A stretch of DNA of 64,000 nt from positions 62,001 to 126,000 of the forward strand of contig NZ_JAKRKC020000001.1 of assembly GCF_022664455.2 (NCBI RefSeq). The letters are read 5' to 3'. Positions 33,627 through 41,253 of this stretch are shown one piece after another. Every line of letters starts with the position of its first letter. Within the stretch, counting starts at the first letter, position 1. Under the pieces are notes generated by a model that did not search any database, was not told the origin of the DNA, and was given only the letters and a program-made list of their open reading frames with translations. Origin of the DNA: Actinomadura luzonensis (GTDB lineage Bacteria > Actinomycetota > Actinomycetes > Streptosporangiales > Streptosporangiaceae). The position numbers and the translations under genes were made by a program.

Positions 33627-34910
33627 ATGACCTTCGCCGTTCCCGCCGACCCCGAGTCGGTCTTCACCTACGGCGCCCCCGCGCTGAAGTTCGGCGCGGG
33701 CGCCGCCGCCGAGATCGGCTTCGACCTCGCCCAGTACGGCGCCCGCCGGGTCCTGGTCGTCACCGACGCCCGGGTCGCCGCCACCGGCGCGCCCGCCCGC
33801 GTCGCCGAGCAGCTCGCCGGCTACGGCATGGAGGCGCACGTCTACGACGGCGTGCACGTCGAGCCCACCGACGAGAGCCTGGAGGCGGCGGCCGCGCACG
33901 CCCGCGCGAGCGGCCCCTGGGACGCGTTCGTGGCCGTCGGCGGCGGCTCCAGCATCGACACCGCCAAGGCCGTCAACCTGCTCACCACCAACCCCGGCGC
34001 GCTCATCGACTACGTCAACGTGCCCGTCGGCGGCGGCCGGGCCCCGTCCCAGCCGCTCAAGCCGCTGGTGGCGGTGCCGACGACCACCGGCACCGGCTCG
34101 GAGTCCACCACGATCTGCGTGCTGGACGTGCTGGAGCTGAAGGTCAAGACCGGCATCAGCCACCCGCGGCTGCGCCCGGCGCTGGCCGTCGTGGACCCCG
34201 ACCTGACCATGACCCAGCCGGCGGGCGTGACGGCCGCGGCCGGCATGGACATCCTCTGCCACGCCCTGGAGAGCTACACCGCCCGCCCCTACACCTCCTT
34301 CGAGCGCAAGCGGCCGGAGCAGCGGGTGCCCTACTGCGGGGCCAACCCCGTCTCCGACATGTGGTCGGAGCAGGCCCTGCGGCTGCTGGCCGGCTCGTTC
34401 CGGACTGCGGTGCGCGACGGCGACGACGCGGAGGCGCGGGCCGGGATGGCGATGGCGGCCACGTTCGCCGGGCTCGGCTTCGGCAACGCCGGCGTGCACA
34501 TCCCGCACGCCAACGCCTACCCCATCGCCGGCCGGGTCAGGGACTTCCACCCCGACGGCTACCCGAAGGACGAGCCGCTGGTGCCGCACGGCATGGCGGT
34601 GGCGCTGACCGCGCCGGAGGCGTTCCGGTTCACCTTCGAGGCGTGCCCCGACCGCCATCTGCGGGCGGCCGGGCTCCTCGACCCGGCCGCCGGGGGCGAC
34701 CCGGCCGGGCGGCTGCCCGCCGTGCTGACGGCGCTCATGCGCGACATCGGCCTGCCGAACGGCATCGGCGGCGTCGGCTACACGGAGGCGGACGTCCCGG
34801 ACCTGGTGGAGGGGGCGGCGAAGCAGCAGCGGCTGCTGGCCACCGCCCCGCGCCCGGTCGGCGAGGACGACCTCGCCGCCATCCTGACCCGCTCCGTCGA
34901 GCTGTGGTGA
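33627..34910 (+). CDS. Hydroxyacid-oxoacid transhydrogenase-like iron-containing alcohol dehydrogenase
   Basis: 427 residues, group III Fe-dependent dehydrogenase. The cofactor loop VGGGSSIDTAKAVNLL, PTTTGTGSESTT, and metal-binding histidines in MDILCHALE, GVHIPHANAYPI and LVPHGM are present. The insertion RPYTSFERKRPEQ with YCGANPVSDMWSEQALR is typical of the ADHFE1/HOT branch, which oxidises gamma-hydroxybutyrate to succinic semialdehyde while reducing 2-oxoglutarate. It lies 10 bp after the lactonase-like gene, with GGAG before ATG, and 10 bp before a zinc ribbon gene. Confidence 0.92.
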   Translation: MTFAVPADPESVFTYGAPALKFGAGAAAEIGFDLAQYGARRVLVVTDARVAATGAPARVAEQLAGYGMEAHVYDGVHVEPTDESLEAAAAHARASGPWDAFVAVGGGSSIDTAKAVNLLTTNPGALIDYVNVPVGGGRAPSQPLKPLVAVPTTTGTGSESTTICVLDVLELKVKTGISHPRLRPALAVVDPDLTMTQPAGVTAAAGMDILCHALESYTARPYTSFERKRPEQRVPYCGANPVSDMWSEQALRLLAGSFRTAVRDGDDAEARAGMAMAATFAGLGFGNAGVHIPHANAYPIAGRVRDFHPDGYPKDEPLVPHGMAVALTAPEAFRFTFEACPDRHLRAAGLLDPAAGGDPAGRLPAVLTALMRDIGLPNGIGGVGYTEADVPDLVEGAAKQQRLLATAPRPVGEDDLAAILTRSVELW

Positions 34911-34920
34911 GGGGACGGCG

Positions 34921-35280
34921 ATGGCGATCTACGAGCTGCGCTGCCCGGACGGGCACCGCTTCGAGGTGATCCAGTCCTTCACCGCGCCGCTGCCGCCCTG
35001 CCGGGAGTGCGGCGGCGCGACCGCCAAGGTGCCCTCCCGCTTCGGGGTCCGCGGCCGGGCGGGCGCCCCGCCGCCGCCCGAGCTGATGCCGCAGACCTGG
35101 CGCGGCACCTACGACGGGAACCGCGAGTACGTCACCGAGCTGCGCCGCACCGCCGAGGCCCGCCGCGCGCTGGAGGAGCGCCATCCCGAGCTGGCCGGCG
35201 ACCGGCGGCCCGTGCTGGCCCACGAGGGCCGCTACGAGTCCGCGCCGCTCCGCGCCGGCGACCCTCCCGTCCAGCCGTAG
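34921..35280 (+). CDS. FmdB-like zinc ribbon protein
   Basis: 119 residues. The N-terminal MAIYELRCPDGHRFEV and CRECGG form a CxxxH...CxxC variant of the FmdB regulatory zinc ribbon; canonical members have two CxxC pairs, here the first knuckle is C-P-D-G-H. The remainder is basic and Pro-rich with an ELRRTAEARRALEERHPEL helix. Function of the family is unclear, sometimes linked to formamidase or amidase regulation. It is third in the lactonase operon. Confidence 0.8.
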   Translation: MAIYELRCPDGHRFEVIQSFTAPLPPCRECGGATAKVPSRFGVRGRAGAPPPPELMPQTWRGTYDGNREYVTELRRTAEARRALEERHPELAGDRRPVLAHEGRYESAPLRAGDPPVQP

Positions 35281-35388
35281 CCTCCTGGGCCGAAGTCCCC
35301 GCGGCCAGGGGGCCAAGGACCCTTACCTCCGTCCGGGACGCGTGCCGACGATGGGAGCACGCGCCCCGGCCAGAACGAGGTGAGCCGC

Positions 35389-36588
35389 ATGACCACGACA
35401 GCCCGTCCCGGCGACCGGAGGCGCCCGCACGTCCCCCGCGACCCCGTCGAGGACCACACCCTGCGCATGGCCCAGGCCCGCCGCGAGGTGCTGGCCGAGC
35501 ACACCGGGGTGGTGCCGCGGCACGTCACCGGGCACACGTTCGACCCGGCGGTGCTGAAGGGCAACATCGAGAACTTCATCGGCGTCGCCCAGGTGCCCAT
35601 CGGCCTGGCCGGCCCGCTGCGGGTCAACGGCGAGCACGCCCGCGGCGACTTCCTGGTGCCGCTCGCGACCACCGAGGGCACGCTCGTGGCCAGCTACAAC
35701 CGCGGCATGCGGCTGCTGACCGAGAGCGGCGGCGTCACCACGACCGTGGTCGAGGAGTCGATGCAGCGCGGCCCGGTGTTCTCCTTCGCCGACGCCAGGC
35801 AGGCGCGGGACTTCGGCGGCTGGGTCGAGGAGCACTTCGAGGACATCAGGCGCGCCGCCGAGGCCACGACCCGGCACGGCCGGCTGCTCGGCATCGGCCA
35901 GTACCAGGTGGGCCCGCTCCGCTACCTGCGCTTCAACTACGCCACCGGCGACGCGGCCGGCCAGAACCTGACCGGCCGGGCCACCAGGGCCGCCTGCGAG
36001 TGGATCAGGACGGCCTGCCCGGGCGGGCCGGCGTACCTGCTGTCGGGCAACGTCGACACCGACAAGAAGCACTCGCAGATCAACACGCTGCTCACCCGGG
36101 GCCGCCGGGTGGTCGCCGAGGCGGTGCTGGACCGGCACGCGCTGCGCGAGCTGATGGGGGTGGAGGCCGCCGAGCTGTACCGCTGGCGGCAGGTCACGAT
36201 GACCGGCGCGGCGCTGGCCGGCGCGGCGGGCAACGGCGCGCACGCCGCCAACGGGCTGGCCGCGCTGTTCATCGCCACCGGTCAGGACGTCGCCGACGTG
36301 GCCGAGTCGCACGCCTCGTTCAGCTACACCCGGCTGCTCGACTCCGGCGACTACTACTGGTCGATCACGCTGCCCGCGCTGATCGTGGCCACCCGCGGCG
36401 GCGGCACCGGCCTGCCCACCCAGCGCGAGTGCCTGGAGCTGCTGGGCTGCCTCGGCGACGGCAAGGCGGGGCGGCTCGCGGAGATCTGCGCGGCGACCGT
36501 GCTGGCCGGGGAGGTGTCGCTGGCCGCCGCCGTGGTCGGCGACGACTGGGTGGACGCCCACGAACGCCTGGGCCGCAACCGCGCCTGA
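35389..36588 (+). CDS. Hydroxymethylglutaryl-CoA reductase-like protein
   Basis: 399 residues. Catalytic elements of HMG-CoA reductase are kept: Glu in ATTEGTLVASYNRG, Lys in DTDKKHSQIN, Asp in TGQDVADVAES, and a late His in DAHERLGRN. The NADPH-binding DAMG(M)N motif reads TGDAAGQN and the class I GTVGGGT reads ATRGGGT, so it is a divergent branch. HMGR makes mevalonate; no other mevalonate gene is nearby, so its product may be used differently. ATG 35389 with GAGG 8 nt upstream is preferred to GTG 35380. A hairpin terminator follows. Confidence 0.87.
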   Translation: MTTTARPGDRRRPHVPRDPVEDHTLRMAQARREVLAEHTGVVPRHVTGHTFDPAVLKGNIENFIGVAQVPIGLAGPLRVNGEHARGDFLVPLATTEGTLVASYNRGMRLLTESGGVTTTVVEESMQRGPVFSFADARQARDFGGWVEEHFEDIRRAAEATTRHGRLLGIGQYQVGPLRYLRFNYATGDAAGQNLTGRATRAACEWIRTACPGGPAYLLSGNVDTDKKHSQINTLLTRGRRVVAEAVLDRHALRELMGVEAAELYRWRQVTMTGAALAGAAGNGAHAANGLAALFIATGQDVADVAESHASFSYTRLLDSGDYYWSITLPALIVATRGGGTGLPTQRECLELLGCLGDGKAGRLAEICAATVLAGEVSLAAAVVGDDWVDAHERLGRNRA

Positions 36589-36603
36589 CCCGGAACACGG
36601 CGA

Positions 36604-36632
36604 GGCCGCGCGTACGAGAGGCACGCGCGGCC
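36604..36632. terminator. Bidirectional hairpin between converging genes
   Basis: GGCCGCGCGT (36604-36613) pairs perfectly with ACGCGCGGCC (36623-36632) around a 9-base loop. It lies in the 62-bp gap between the converging HMGR-like gene and the secreted protein, and so probably ends both transcripts. Confidence 0.75.
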
Positions 36633-36650
36633 GTCAGGAGCTACGGGACG

Positions 36651-37040
36651 TTACGAGATGAGCAGGTCGAAGCCACCGTCAGCGAGGTGGCCCGAGTGGG
36701 TGCTCGTGACGTTGACGGCGACCGTGTTGGTCTGGTTGCTGCACTGCGCCGACGGGAAGCGGTAGGCGATGTGCGGCAGCCGGCCCGCGTGGCGCGGCGT
36801 GATCTGGATCAGCGCCTCCATCGTGTCCACGTAGTGCGCGACCTGGACGCAGTACTGACCGGTGCCTGAGCGCCAGGACCGGTAGACGTTCTTGCCGTCG
36901 ACCAGGGAGCCGTCCGGGTCCACGATCGCCGCGGCCCGGGCGAACGGCGCCCTGAGGTCGGCATGCGCGGCGGTGCCGGCGGCGGTGACGAGACCGGCGG
37001 CGGCCAGCGCGAGGCAGCCAGCCAGAGCACGACGAAGCAT
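36651..37040 (-). CDS. Secreted hypothetical protein
   Basis: 129 residues. The N-terminus MLRRALAGCLALAAAGLV is a classical signal peptide ending near AAHA-D (residue 29). The mature part (about 100 residues) has two cysteines (YCVQVAHYV and AQCSNQT) likely to form one disulfide, and beta-rich sequence. I do not recognise the family. ATG 37040 follows GGGGGGAAA. Expected outside the cell. Confidence 0.75.
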   Translation of the reverse strand: MLRRALAGCLALAAAGLVTAAGTAAHADLRAPFARAAAIVDPDGSLVDGKNVYRSWRSGTGQYCVQVAHYVDTMEALIQITPRHAGRLPHIAYRFPSAQCSNQTNTVAVNVTSTHSGHLADGGFDLLIS

Positions 37041-37327
37041 TCGGTTTCCCCCCTTGGGTAACACACGGATAGGAGCCATGACAGAAAGTAGGTTCACCGG
37101 GGTGTCCTGGGCGCGAGCCACCCCGCAGCGCAGCGCCAAGGTTTCTTGGCCGAGGCCACATGAACTCGTGGTGGGCTCCCGGCGTCCCCGCTCCCGGCGG
37201 ATCGCCGTGGTCCGGGCACGCGCGACCGGGGAAATGAGGACGGCGGCCGGTCCTCGCGCGCGCCCTGCTCCCCCGCCGACCGCGCGGCACAGCAACGCGA
37301 TGGTCAAAGCGGCCGGGCGAGGGGCCC

Positions 37328-37738
37328 TCAGGCGCCCGGCAGACCCACCCGGACGGGCGCGGCTCCGGCCAGCACCCCGAGCCACCAGTGCCGCCAGGTC
37401 TCCGTCAGGCCGTCGGGGGCGAGCACCAGGTAGTAGTCCGGGAGCACGAGCCGGTCCGCGCGCAGGTCGCCGAGCGCGGCCTCGATGGCCACCTCCAGGG
37501 CGCCGGTCACGCCCGTGCCGTCGAACCACGCCGTCCAGGCCGCCGCCACGCCGGCCAGGGGGTCGGCGTCGTGCACGACGTACGTGGCCGCGGACCGGGT
37601 CGCGATTGCGGCCACCTCGGCCGCCGAGCGCTCGCCGCGGGTGATCGCGCGCACGTTGTGCAGCCCGTCCAGGCCCGCGATCAGCTCGCCGGCCCCCTCG
37701 CCCGCCACCACGACCACCGTACTGGTCAATCGCCGCAT
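37328..37738 (-). CDS. Hypothetical protein
   Basis: 136 residues, with an alternating Ala/Val-rich first strand (TSTVVVVAGEGAGELIAGLDG), then HDADPLAGVAAAWTAWFDG and a Trp-rich WRHWWLGVLAG tail. No signal peptide. Start ATG 37738 is preceded at 7 nt by TAGACT, as in leaderless actinobacterial genes, and no ribosome site is visible; frame-open codons continue to 37816. Codon bias supports coding. Family not recognised. Confidence 0.6.
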   Translation of the reverse strand: MRRLTSTVVVVAGEGAGELIAGLDGLHNVRAITRGERSAAEVAAIATRSAATYVVHDADPLAGVAAAWTAWFDGTGVTGALEVAIEAALGDLRADRLVLPDYYLVLAPDGLTETWRHWWLGVLAGAAPVRVGLPGA

Positions 37739-37887
37739 ATCGGGCAGTCTACGACCGGTGGCGGAGGCGGAATGCCCTGCCATGGCCATGTCATGACCAG
37801 TGGCTCGAAGGAGCAAGACCTCCCCCTGTAACCGGCCTGCTACGTTCTGCTACATACCGGTCACAGTATGCGCTATTGGGAGTTCCT

Positions 37888-39108
37888 GTGAAGGTCGCCT
37901 GCGTCGGCGGAGGCCCCGCCAGCCTGTACTTCTCGATCGTCATGAAGCGGATGAACCCGTCTCATGAGCTGACCGTGTACGAGCGCAACCCGGCCGGCTC
38001 GACCTACGGCTGGGGCGTGACGTACTGGATGCAGCTCCTGGAGAACCTGTACGCCATCGACCCCGACTCCGCCCAGGCCATCCAGGACGACTCCGTCCAC
38101 TGGAACGACTGGGTGGTCCACATCCACGACCAGGCCACGCTCACCATGGAGCACGGCGACGACGGCTTCGGCATCGGCCGCCGCCGCCTGCTCGACATCC
38201 TCACCGAGCGGGCCCGCGACCTCGGCGTGCGCGTGGAGTTCGAGCACGACGTCCCCGGCGAGGACGCGCCCGAGCTGTCCGGGGCCGACCTCGTCGTCGC
38301 CGGCGACGGGATCAACAGCGCGCTGCGCGAGCGCCACGCCGGCCACTTCGGCTCGCAGGTCACGCTCGGCCGCAACGTCTACATGTGGCTCGGCACCACC
38401 AAGATCTTCGAGTCGTTCGTCTTCTCCTTCGTCGAGACCGCGCACGGCTGGATCTGGTGCTACGGCTACCCGTACGGCAACGAGCACAGCACCTGCGTGG
38501 TCGAGTGCGCGCCCGCCACCTGGAGCGGTCTCGGCCTCGACGCGACCGGCGAGGCCGACAGCCTGGCCGTGCTGGAGAAGCTGTTCGCCGACGTGCTCGA
38601 CGGGCACGCGCTGATCGGCCGCGCGCAGCCCGACGGCAGCGCCCACTGGCTGAACTTCCGCACCCTCACCAACCGCACCTGGCACCGCGGCAACCTGGTC
38701 CTGCTCGGCGACGCCGCCCACACCACGCACTACTCCATCGGCGCCGGCACCGCGCTCGCGCTCGGCGACGCCGCCGTCCTCGCCGAGGCCCTGCACACCG
38801 AGGCCGACCTGGAGGCGGCGCTCACCCTGTACGAGCGCAGGCGCATCCAGGGCATCCGGCCCACGCAGCGCTCGGCGCGCAACAGCGCCCGCTGGTACGA
38901 GGACCTGCCCCGCTACCTGAGCCTGCCGCCCCGGCAGATGGTCGCGCTGCTCGGCCAGCGGCACTCCGGCGCGCTCCCGCACCTCCCGCCGAAGCTCTAC
39001 TACCGCTACGGCCGGACCGTCGAGGCGCTGCAGGACGGCCTGCACTGGCTGGGCGGCAAGCTCGGCCGCACCCCGACGTGCGACTGCTGCCGCCCCGCGC
39101 CGGAGTGA
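37888..39108 (+). CDS. FAD-dependent aromatic monooxygenase (salicylyl/anthraniloyl-CoA hydroxylase-like)
   Basis: 406 residues. The FAD loop VACVGGGPASLYFSIVMK is at residues 3-20, the second GD motif in GDAAHTTHYSIGAGTALA near 273, and FGWGV-like STYGWGVTY near 48. The pattern matches the group A flavoprotein hydroxylases acting on aryl-CoA substrates or on VioC/VioD-like pigments. GTG 37888 follows GGGAG; TTG 37876 is less likely. The C-terminus ends with TCDCCRP, an unusual cysteine cluster. No ligase or pathway genes are adjacent, so the substrate is open. Confidence 0.88.
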   Translation: MKVACVGGGPASLYFSIVMKRMNPSHELTVYERNPAGSTYGWGVTYWMQLLENLYAIDPDSAQAIQDDSVHWNDWVVHIHDQATLTMEHGDDGFGIGRRRLLDILTERARDLGVRVEFEHDVPGEDAPELSGADLVVAGDGINSALRERHAGHFGSQVTLGRNVYMWLGTTKIFESFVFSFVETAHGWIWCYGYPYGNEHSTCVVECAPATWSGLGLDATGEADSLAVLEKLFADVLDGHALIGRAQPDGSAHWLNFRTLTNRTWHRGNLVLLGDAAHTTHYSIGAGTALALGDAAVLAEALHTEADLEAALTLYERRRIQGIRPTQRSARNSARWYEDLPRYLSLPPRQMVALLGQRHSGALPHLPPKLYYRYGRTVEALQDGLHWLGGKLGRTPTCDCCRPAPE

Positions 39109-39180
39109 CCACGCCGGTCCGTGGGCAGGGGAGGGTGGACCGAGATCGAGAAGCACACCAGCACCCCTGGAGGACGGCCG

Positions 39181-39654
39181 ATGATGTCGACACCTGGCCC
39201 GTTCCGTCCCGAAGACCGCAACCGGCCGCCCGTCGTCCCGCAGCGGACGGCCGCCGAACGCGAGATCGCCCGCGTCACCGAGCCGGCCCGGCTGCTGCGG
39301 ATGAGCGACATGGTCCGCACGCTGCTGGACGAGGCTCAGGGCATGCCCCTGGACGCCGAGGCCCGCGGCCGGCTCAGGCACATCCACCTGCGGGCGGTCG
39401 AGGAGGTCGGCGAGTCCGTCGCGCCGGAGCTGCGCGAGGAGCTGGAACGGCTCATGCCCGAGCCGTCCGGCTCGCCCAGCGAGGCGGAGCTGCGCATCCT
39501 GCAGGGCCAGCTCGTCGGCTGGCTCGACGGCGTCTTCCAGGGCATCAAGGCGGGGCTGGCGCTCCAGCAGGCGTCCGGCGGGCTGCCCGGCCCGGCGGAG
39601 GCGCCCGGCCGCACCCTGCCGGAACGGCCGCCGGGGTCCGGCCCCTATCTGTGA
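39181..39654 (+). CDS. Bacterial proteasome activator (Bpa/PafE) family protein
   Basis: 157 residues. The helical core EPARLLRMSDMVRTLLDEA, PELREELERLMPEP and AELRILQGQLVGWLDGVF is the Bpa four-helix fold that forms a dodecameric ring. The C-terminus ends GPYL, the position of the HbYX-like GQYL tail that opens the 20S proteasome gate. It would deliver unfolded proteins to the proteasome without ATP. Double ATG at 39181/39184 follows GGAGGACGG. No proteasome gene is nearby; this may be a second copy. Confidence 0.87.
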   Translation: MMSTPGPFRPEDRNRPPVVPQRTAAEREIARVTEPARLLRMSDMVRTLLDEAQGMPLDAEARGRLRHIHLRAVEEVGESVAPELREELERLMPEPSGSPSEAELRILQGQLVGWLDGVFQGIKAGLALQQASGGLPGPAEAPGRTLPERPPGSGPYL

Positions 39655-39667
39655 CGCGGTCGCGGGG

Positions 39668-40093
39668 TCAGCCGCGCTCGGCGGCGGGCCAGCCGTGCCC
39701 CCAGCCGCCCTGGATCATCGTCTGGAAGGCCCAGCCTGCCTCGGTGCGCACCAGCAGGTCGGCGTAGTGCATCTCCTGCTCCTGCCCCTCGACGGTCATG
39801 GTCGCCTCCGTCTCGACCACCACGAGGTTCGGGCTCAGGAAGTGCGGGGTCCTGCGCGAGCGGAGGTCCAGCCCGGCGGTGCCGCCGCCCATGGCCTCCC
39901 GCATCGCCTCCAGGTACTCCTCGCGGGTCCACTGGCGGACCGCCGCGTAGCCGCCGGGCACGTCGGTGGCCAGGTTCATCGGGAAGACGGCCAGGTCGGC
40001 GAGCCGGTCGAGCGCGCCCTGCTCGGCCAGCGCGTCGTACTCGGCGAACCACGCCTCGACGCTCTTCAGTTCCTCGTCGCTCGGCTGATACAT
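39668..40093 (-). CDS. SnoaL-like/NTF2-fold protein
   Basis: 141 residues with the cone-shaped NTF2 fold pattern: helix ELKSVEAWFAEYDALAEQG, conserved PMNLATDVPGG, then strands ending with VVETEATMTVEGQEQEMHYADLLV split by short turns and GWAFQTMIQGGW. Such proteins may be small isomerases, dehydratases or binding proteins; catalytic residues cannot be assigned. ATG 40093 follows GGAGGAGG; upstream ATG 40135 would place the start over an inverted repeat. Stands alone, convergent to the proteasome activator. Confidence 0.8.
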   Translation of the reverse strand: MYQPSDEELKSVEAWFAEYDALAEQGALDRLADLAVFPMNLATDVPGGYAAVRQWTREEYLEAMREAMGGGTAGLDLRSRRTPHFLSPNLVVVETEATMTVEGQEQEMHYADLLVRTEAGWAFQTMIQGGWGHGWPAAERG

Positions 40094-40117
40094 GCGGCCT
40101 CCTCCGTCGTTGTCGTA

Positions 40118-40141
40118 CGCCGTACCGTACAGCATACGGCG
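40118..40141. promoter_or_regulatory. CGCCGTA-N10-TACGGCG inverted repeat, candidate operator
   Basis: Seven-base arms (40118-40124, 40135-40141) around GTACCGTAC-like sequence lie 24 bp upstream of the NTF2-fold gene start. The geometry suits a TetR-type or other dimeric regulator. It is too close to the start to be a terminator for that gene. Confidence 0.4.
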
Positions 40142-40158
40142 ACGGTGGGCAAAACGAA

Positions 40159-40199
40159 GGGCGGCGCTCGGCCCTGGAGGATGGGCCGGAGCGCCGCCC
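40159..40199 (-). terminator. Strong intrinsic terminator
   Basis: A 16-bp GC stem (40159-40174 with 40183-40199, one bulged base) and an 8-base loop lie 18 bp downstream of the I36 inhibitor gene. On the minus strand it is followed by TTCGTTTT, so it is a proper intrinsic terminator for that gene. Confidence 0.85.
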
Positions 40200-40217
40200 G
40201 GTTCGGGGGCTTTCAGG

Positions 40218-40631
40218 TCAGACGTGCGCCTTGACGCGGAACTCGGTCGAGGTGCCGCAGGAGGGGCCGTTCGGGCCGCCGATGCGCACGCCGTTGAAGA
40301 AGTCGCGGTAGGCGCTGTAGAAGTTGCCCTTGCCGCGTGGCGCGGTCACCGCCGTGCAGCCGCCCCAGTCGGGCTCCGAGTAGAGGTGGACGTAGGAGTC
40401 GGTGCGGTTCCAGTCGGACTTGGCGCGGTCGGCCATGCCGTAGACCGCGAGGTCGGGGGTGTTGGCGTTGATCTCGACGATGTCGCCGGTGCCGTCGAGG
40501 CCCGAGAACAGGCAGTAGTAGCCCTCGTGGCAGCGGTCGTAGCCGTCGGCGGCGTGCGCCGGGACGGACAGGAGAGGCAGCGCGAGGGCCGCGATCGGCA
40601 GAGTCAGAAGCGGGTGTAACTTCTTGCCCAT
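40218..40631 (-). CDS. Secreted peptidase inhibitor I36-like protein
   Basis: 137 residues with signal peptide (PLLTLPIAALALPLLSVPAHA-A, cleavage near 28) and a mature beta-gamma-crystallin-like domain with four cysteines (C34, C40 in RCHEGYYCLFS, C93, C124). The YYCLF and NDFxNGVR-like DFFNGVRIGG patterns are typical of the I36 family (Streptomyces metalloprotease inhibitor type). It is probably released to protect against secreted proteases. ATG 40631 follows GAGGTGA. It has its own terminator. Confidence 0.85.
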   Translation of the reverse strand: MGKKLHPLLTLPIAALALPLLSVPAHAADGYDRCHEGYYCLFSGLDGTGDIVEINANTPDLAVYGMADRAKSDWNRTDSYVHLYSEPDWGGCTAVTAPRGKGNFYSAYRDFFNGVRIGGPNGPSCGTSTEFRVKAHV

Positions 40632-40777
40632 TTCACCTCATCGGATGAAAGTTTCTTTCGCCGGTGGGGCGAACATACCTGCGGATCTTGCCCGAGAAAA
40701 GTCTTGACCTCCGCCCGATTTCGTGCCGCCGCGCGCCCGGCAGGCGTCGCGGCGCCGGCCGGGGGCAGGATGGAGAC

Positions 40778-41245
40778 ATGGCGACGCAGAACGGTCCCCA
40801 TGACGAATGGACCCGCGCGCGGCGAGCGGACGAGGCGCGGGCGCGGGCCCGGCTGGCGGCCGAACGGGCGAGATCCATCGGCGAGCGCATCGCGGAGCTG
40901 CGGGCCGCCGCGGTGGCCGGCTGGCTCCAGGGCTCCACCCCCGAGCAGGTGCAGAAGGCCGGTGAGCACGCCGACGAGGCGGCCCGGCACGCCGAGCGCG
41001 CCCGGCTGAGCGCCCTCGCCCAGCGCGCCCGCACCACCGCCCCCCACCGGCCCGAGGCCCATCGGCCCGACACCCACGGACCCGAAGGCCACCGGCCTGA
41101 CGCTCACCGGCCTGACGCTCACCGGCCTGACGCTCACCGGCCTGACGCTCACCGGCCTGACGCTCACCGGCCTGACGCTCACTCGCCTGAGGCTCGTCGG
41201 GCGGGCGAGGCGCCCCAGCGGGCCGACGAGCCCCGTCAGGAGTGA
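40778..41245 (+). CDS. Coiled-coil protein with (HRPDA)6 repeat
   Basis: 155 residues. Residues 10-80 form a highly charged Ala/Arg/Glu helix (DEARARARLAAERARSIGER), and GWLQGSTPEQVQKAGEHADE follows. The last third is a His/Pro/Asp repeat, HRPDA six times exactly plus degenerate units on either side. ATG 40778 follows GGATGGAGAC. The repeat could bind divalent metals through histidine. No family recognised. The tail abuts the converging subtilase (8-bp gap). Confidence 0.75.
   Translation: MATQNGPHDEWTRARRADEARARARLAAERARSIGERIAELRAAAVAGWLQGSTPEQVQKAGEHADEAARHAERARLSALAQRARTTAPHRPEAHRPDTHGPEGHRPDAHRPDAHRPDAHRPDAHRPDAHRPDAHSPEARRAGEAPQRADEPRQE
41090..41179 (+). repeat. 15-bp x6 perfect tandem repeat (HRPDA)
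   Basis: Six identical 15-bp units at 41090, 41105, 41120, 41135, 41150 and 41165 encode six HRPDA pentapeptides. Identity at synonymous positions shows very recent expansion. Diverged copies flank both ends. Confidence 0.95.
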
Positions 41246-41253
41246 GCGGCCGG

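Noticed and set aside
20535..39108. Specialised-metabolite cluster (P450s, FAD monooxygenase, HMGR-like, DUF574 methyltransferase, SARP)
   Set aside because: Genes are on different operons and strands, and no PKS, NRPS, terpene synthase, RiPP or other core enzyme is present.
41090..41179. CRISPR-like array
   Set aside because: Units are 15 bp, contiguous, without spacers, and lie inside a coding sequence.
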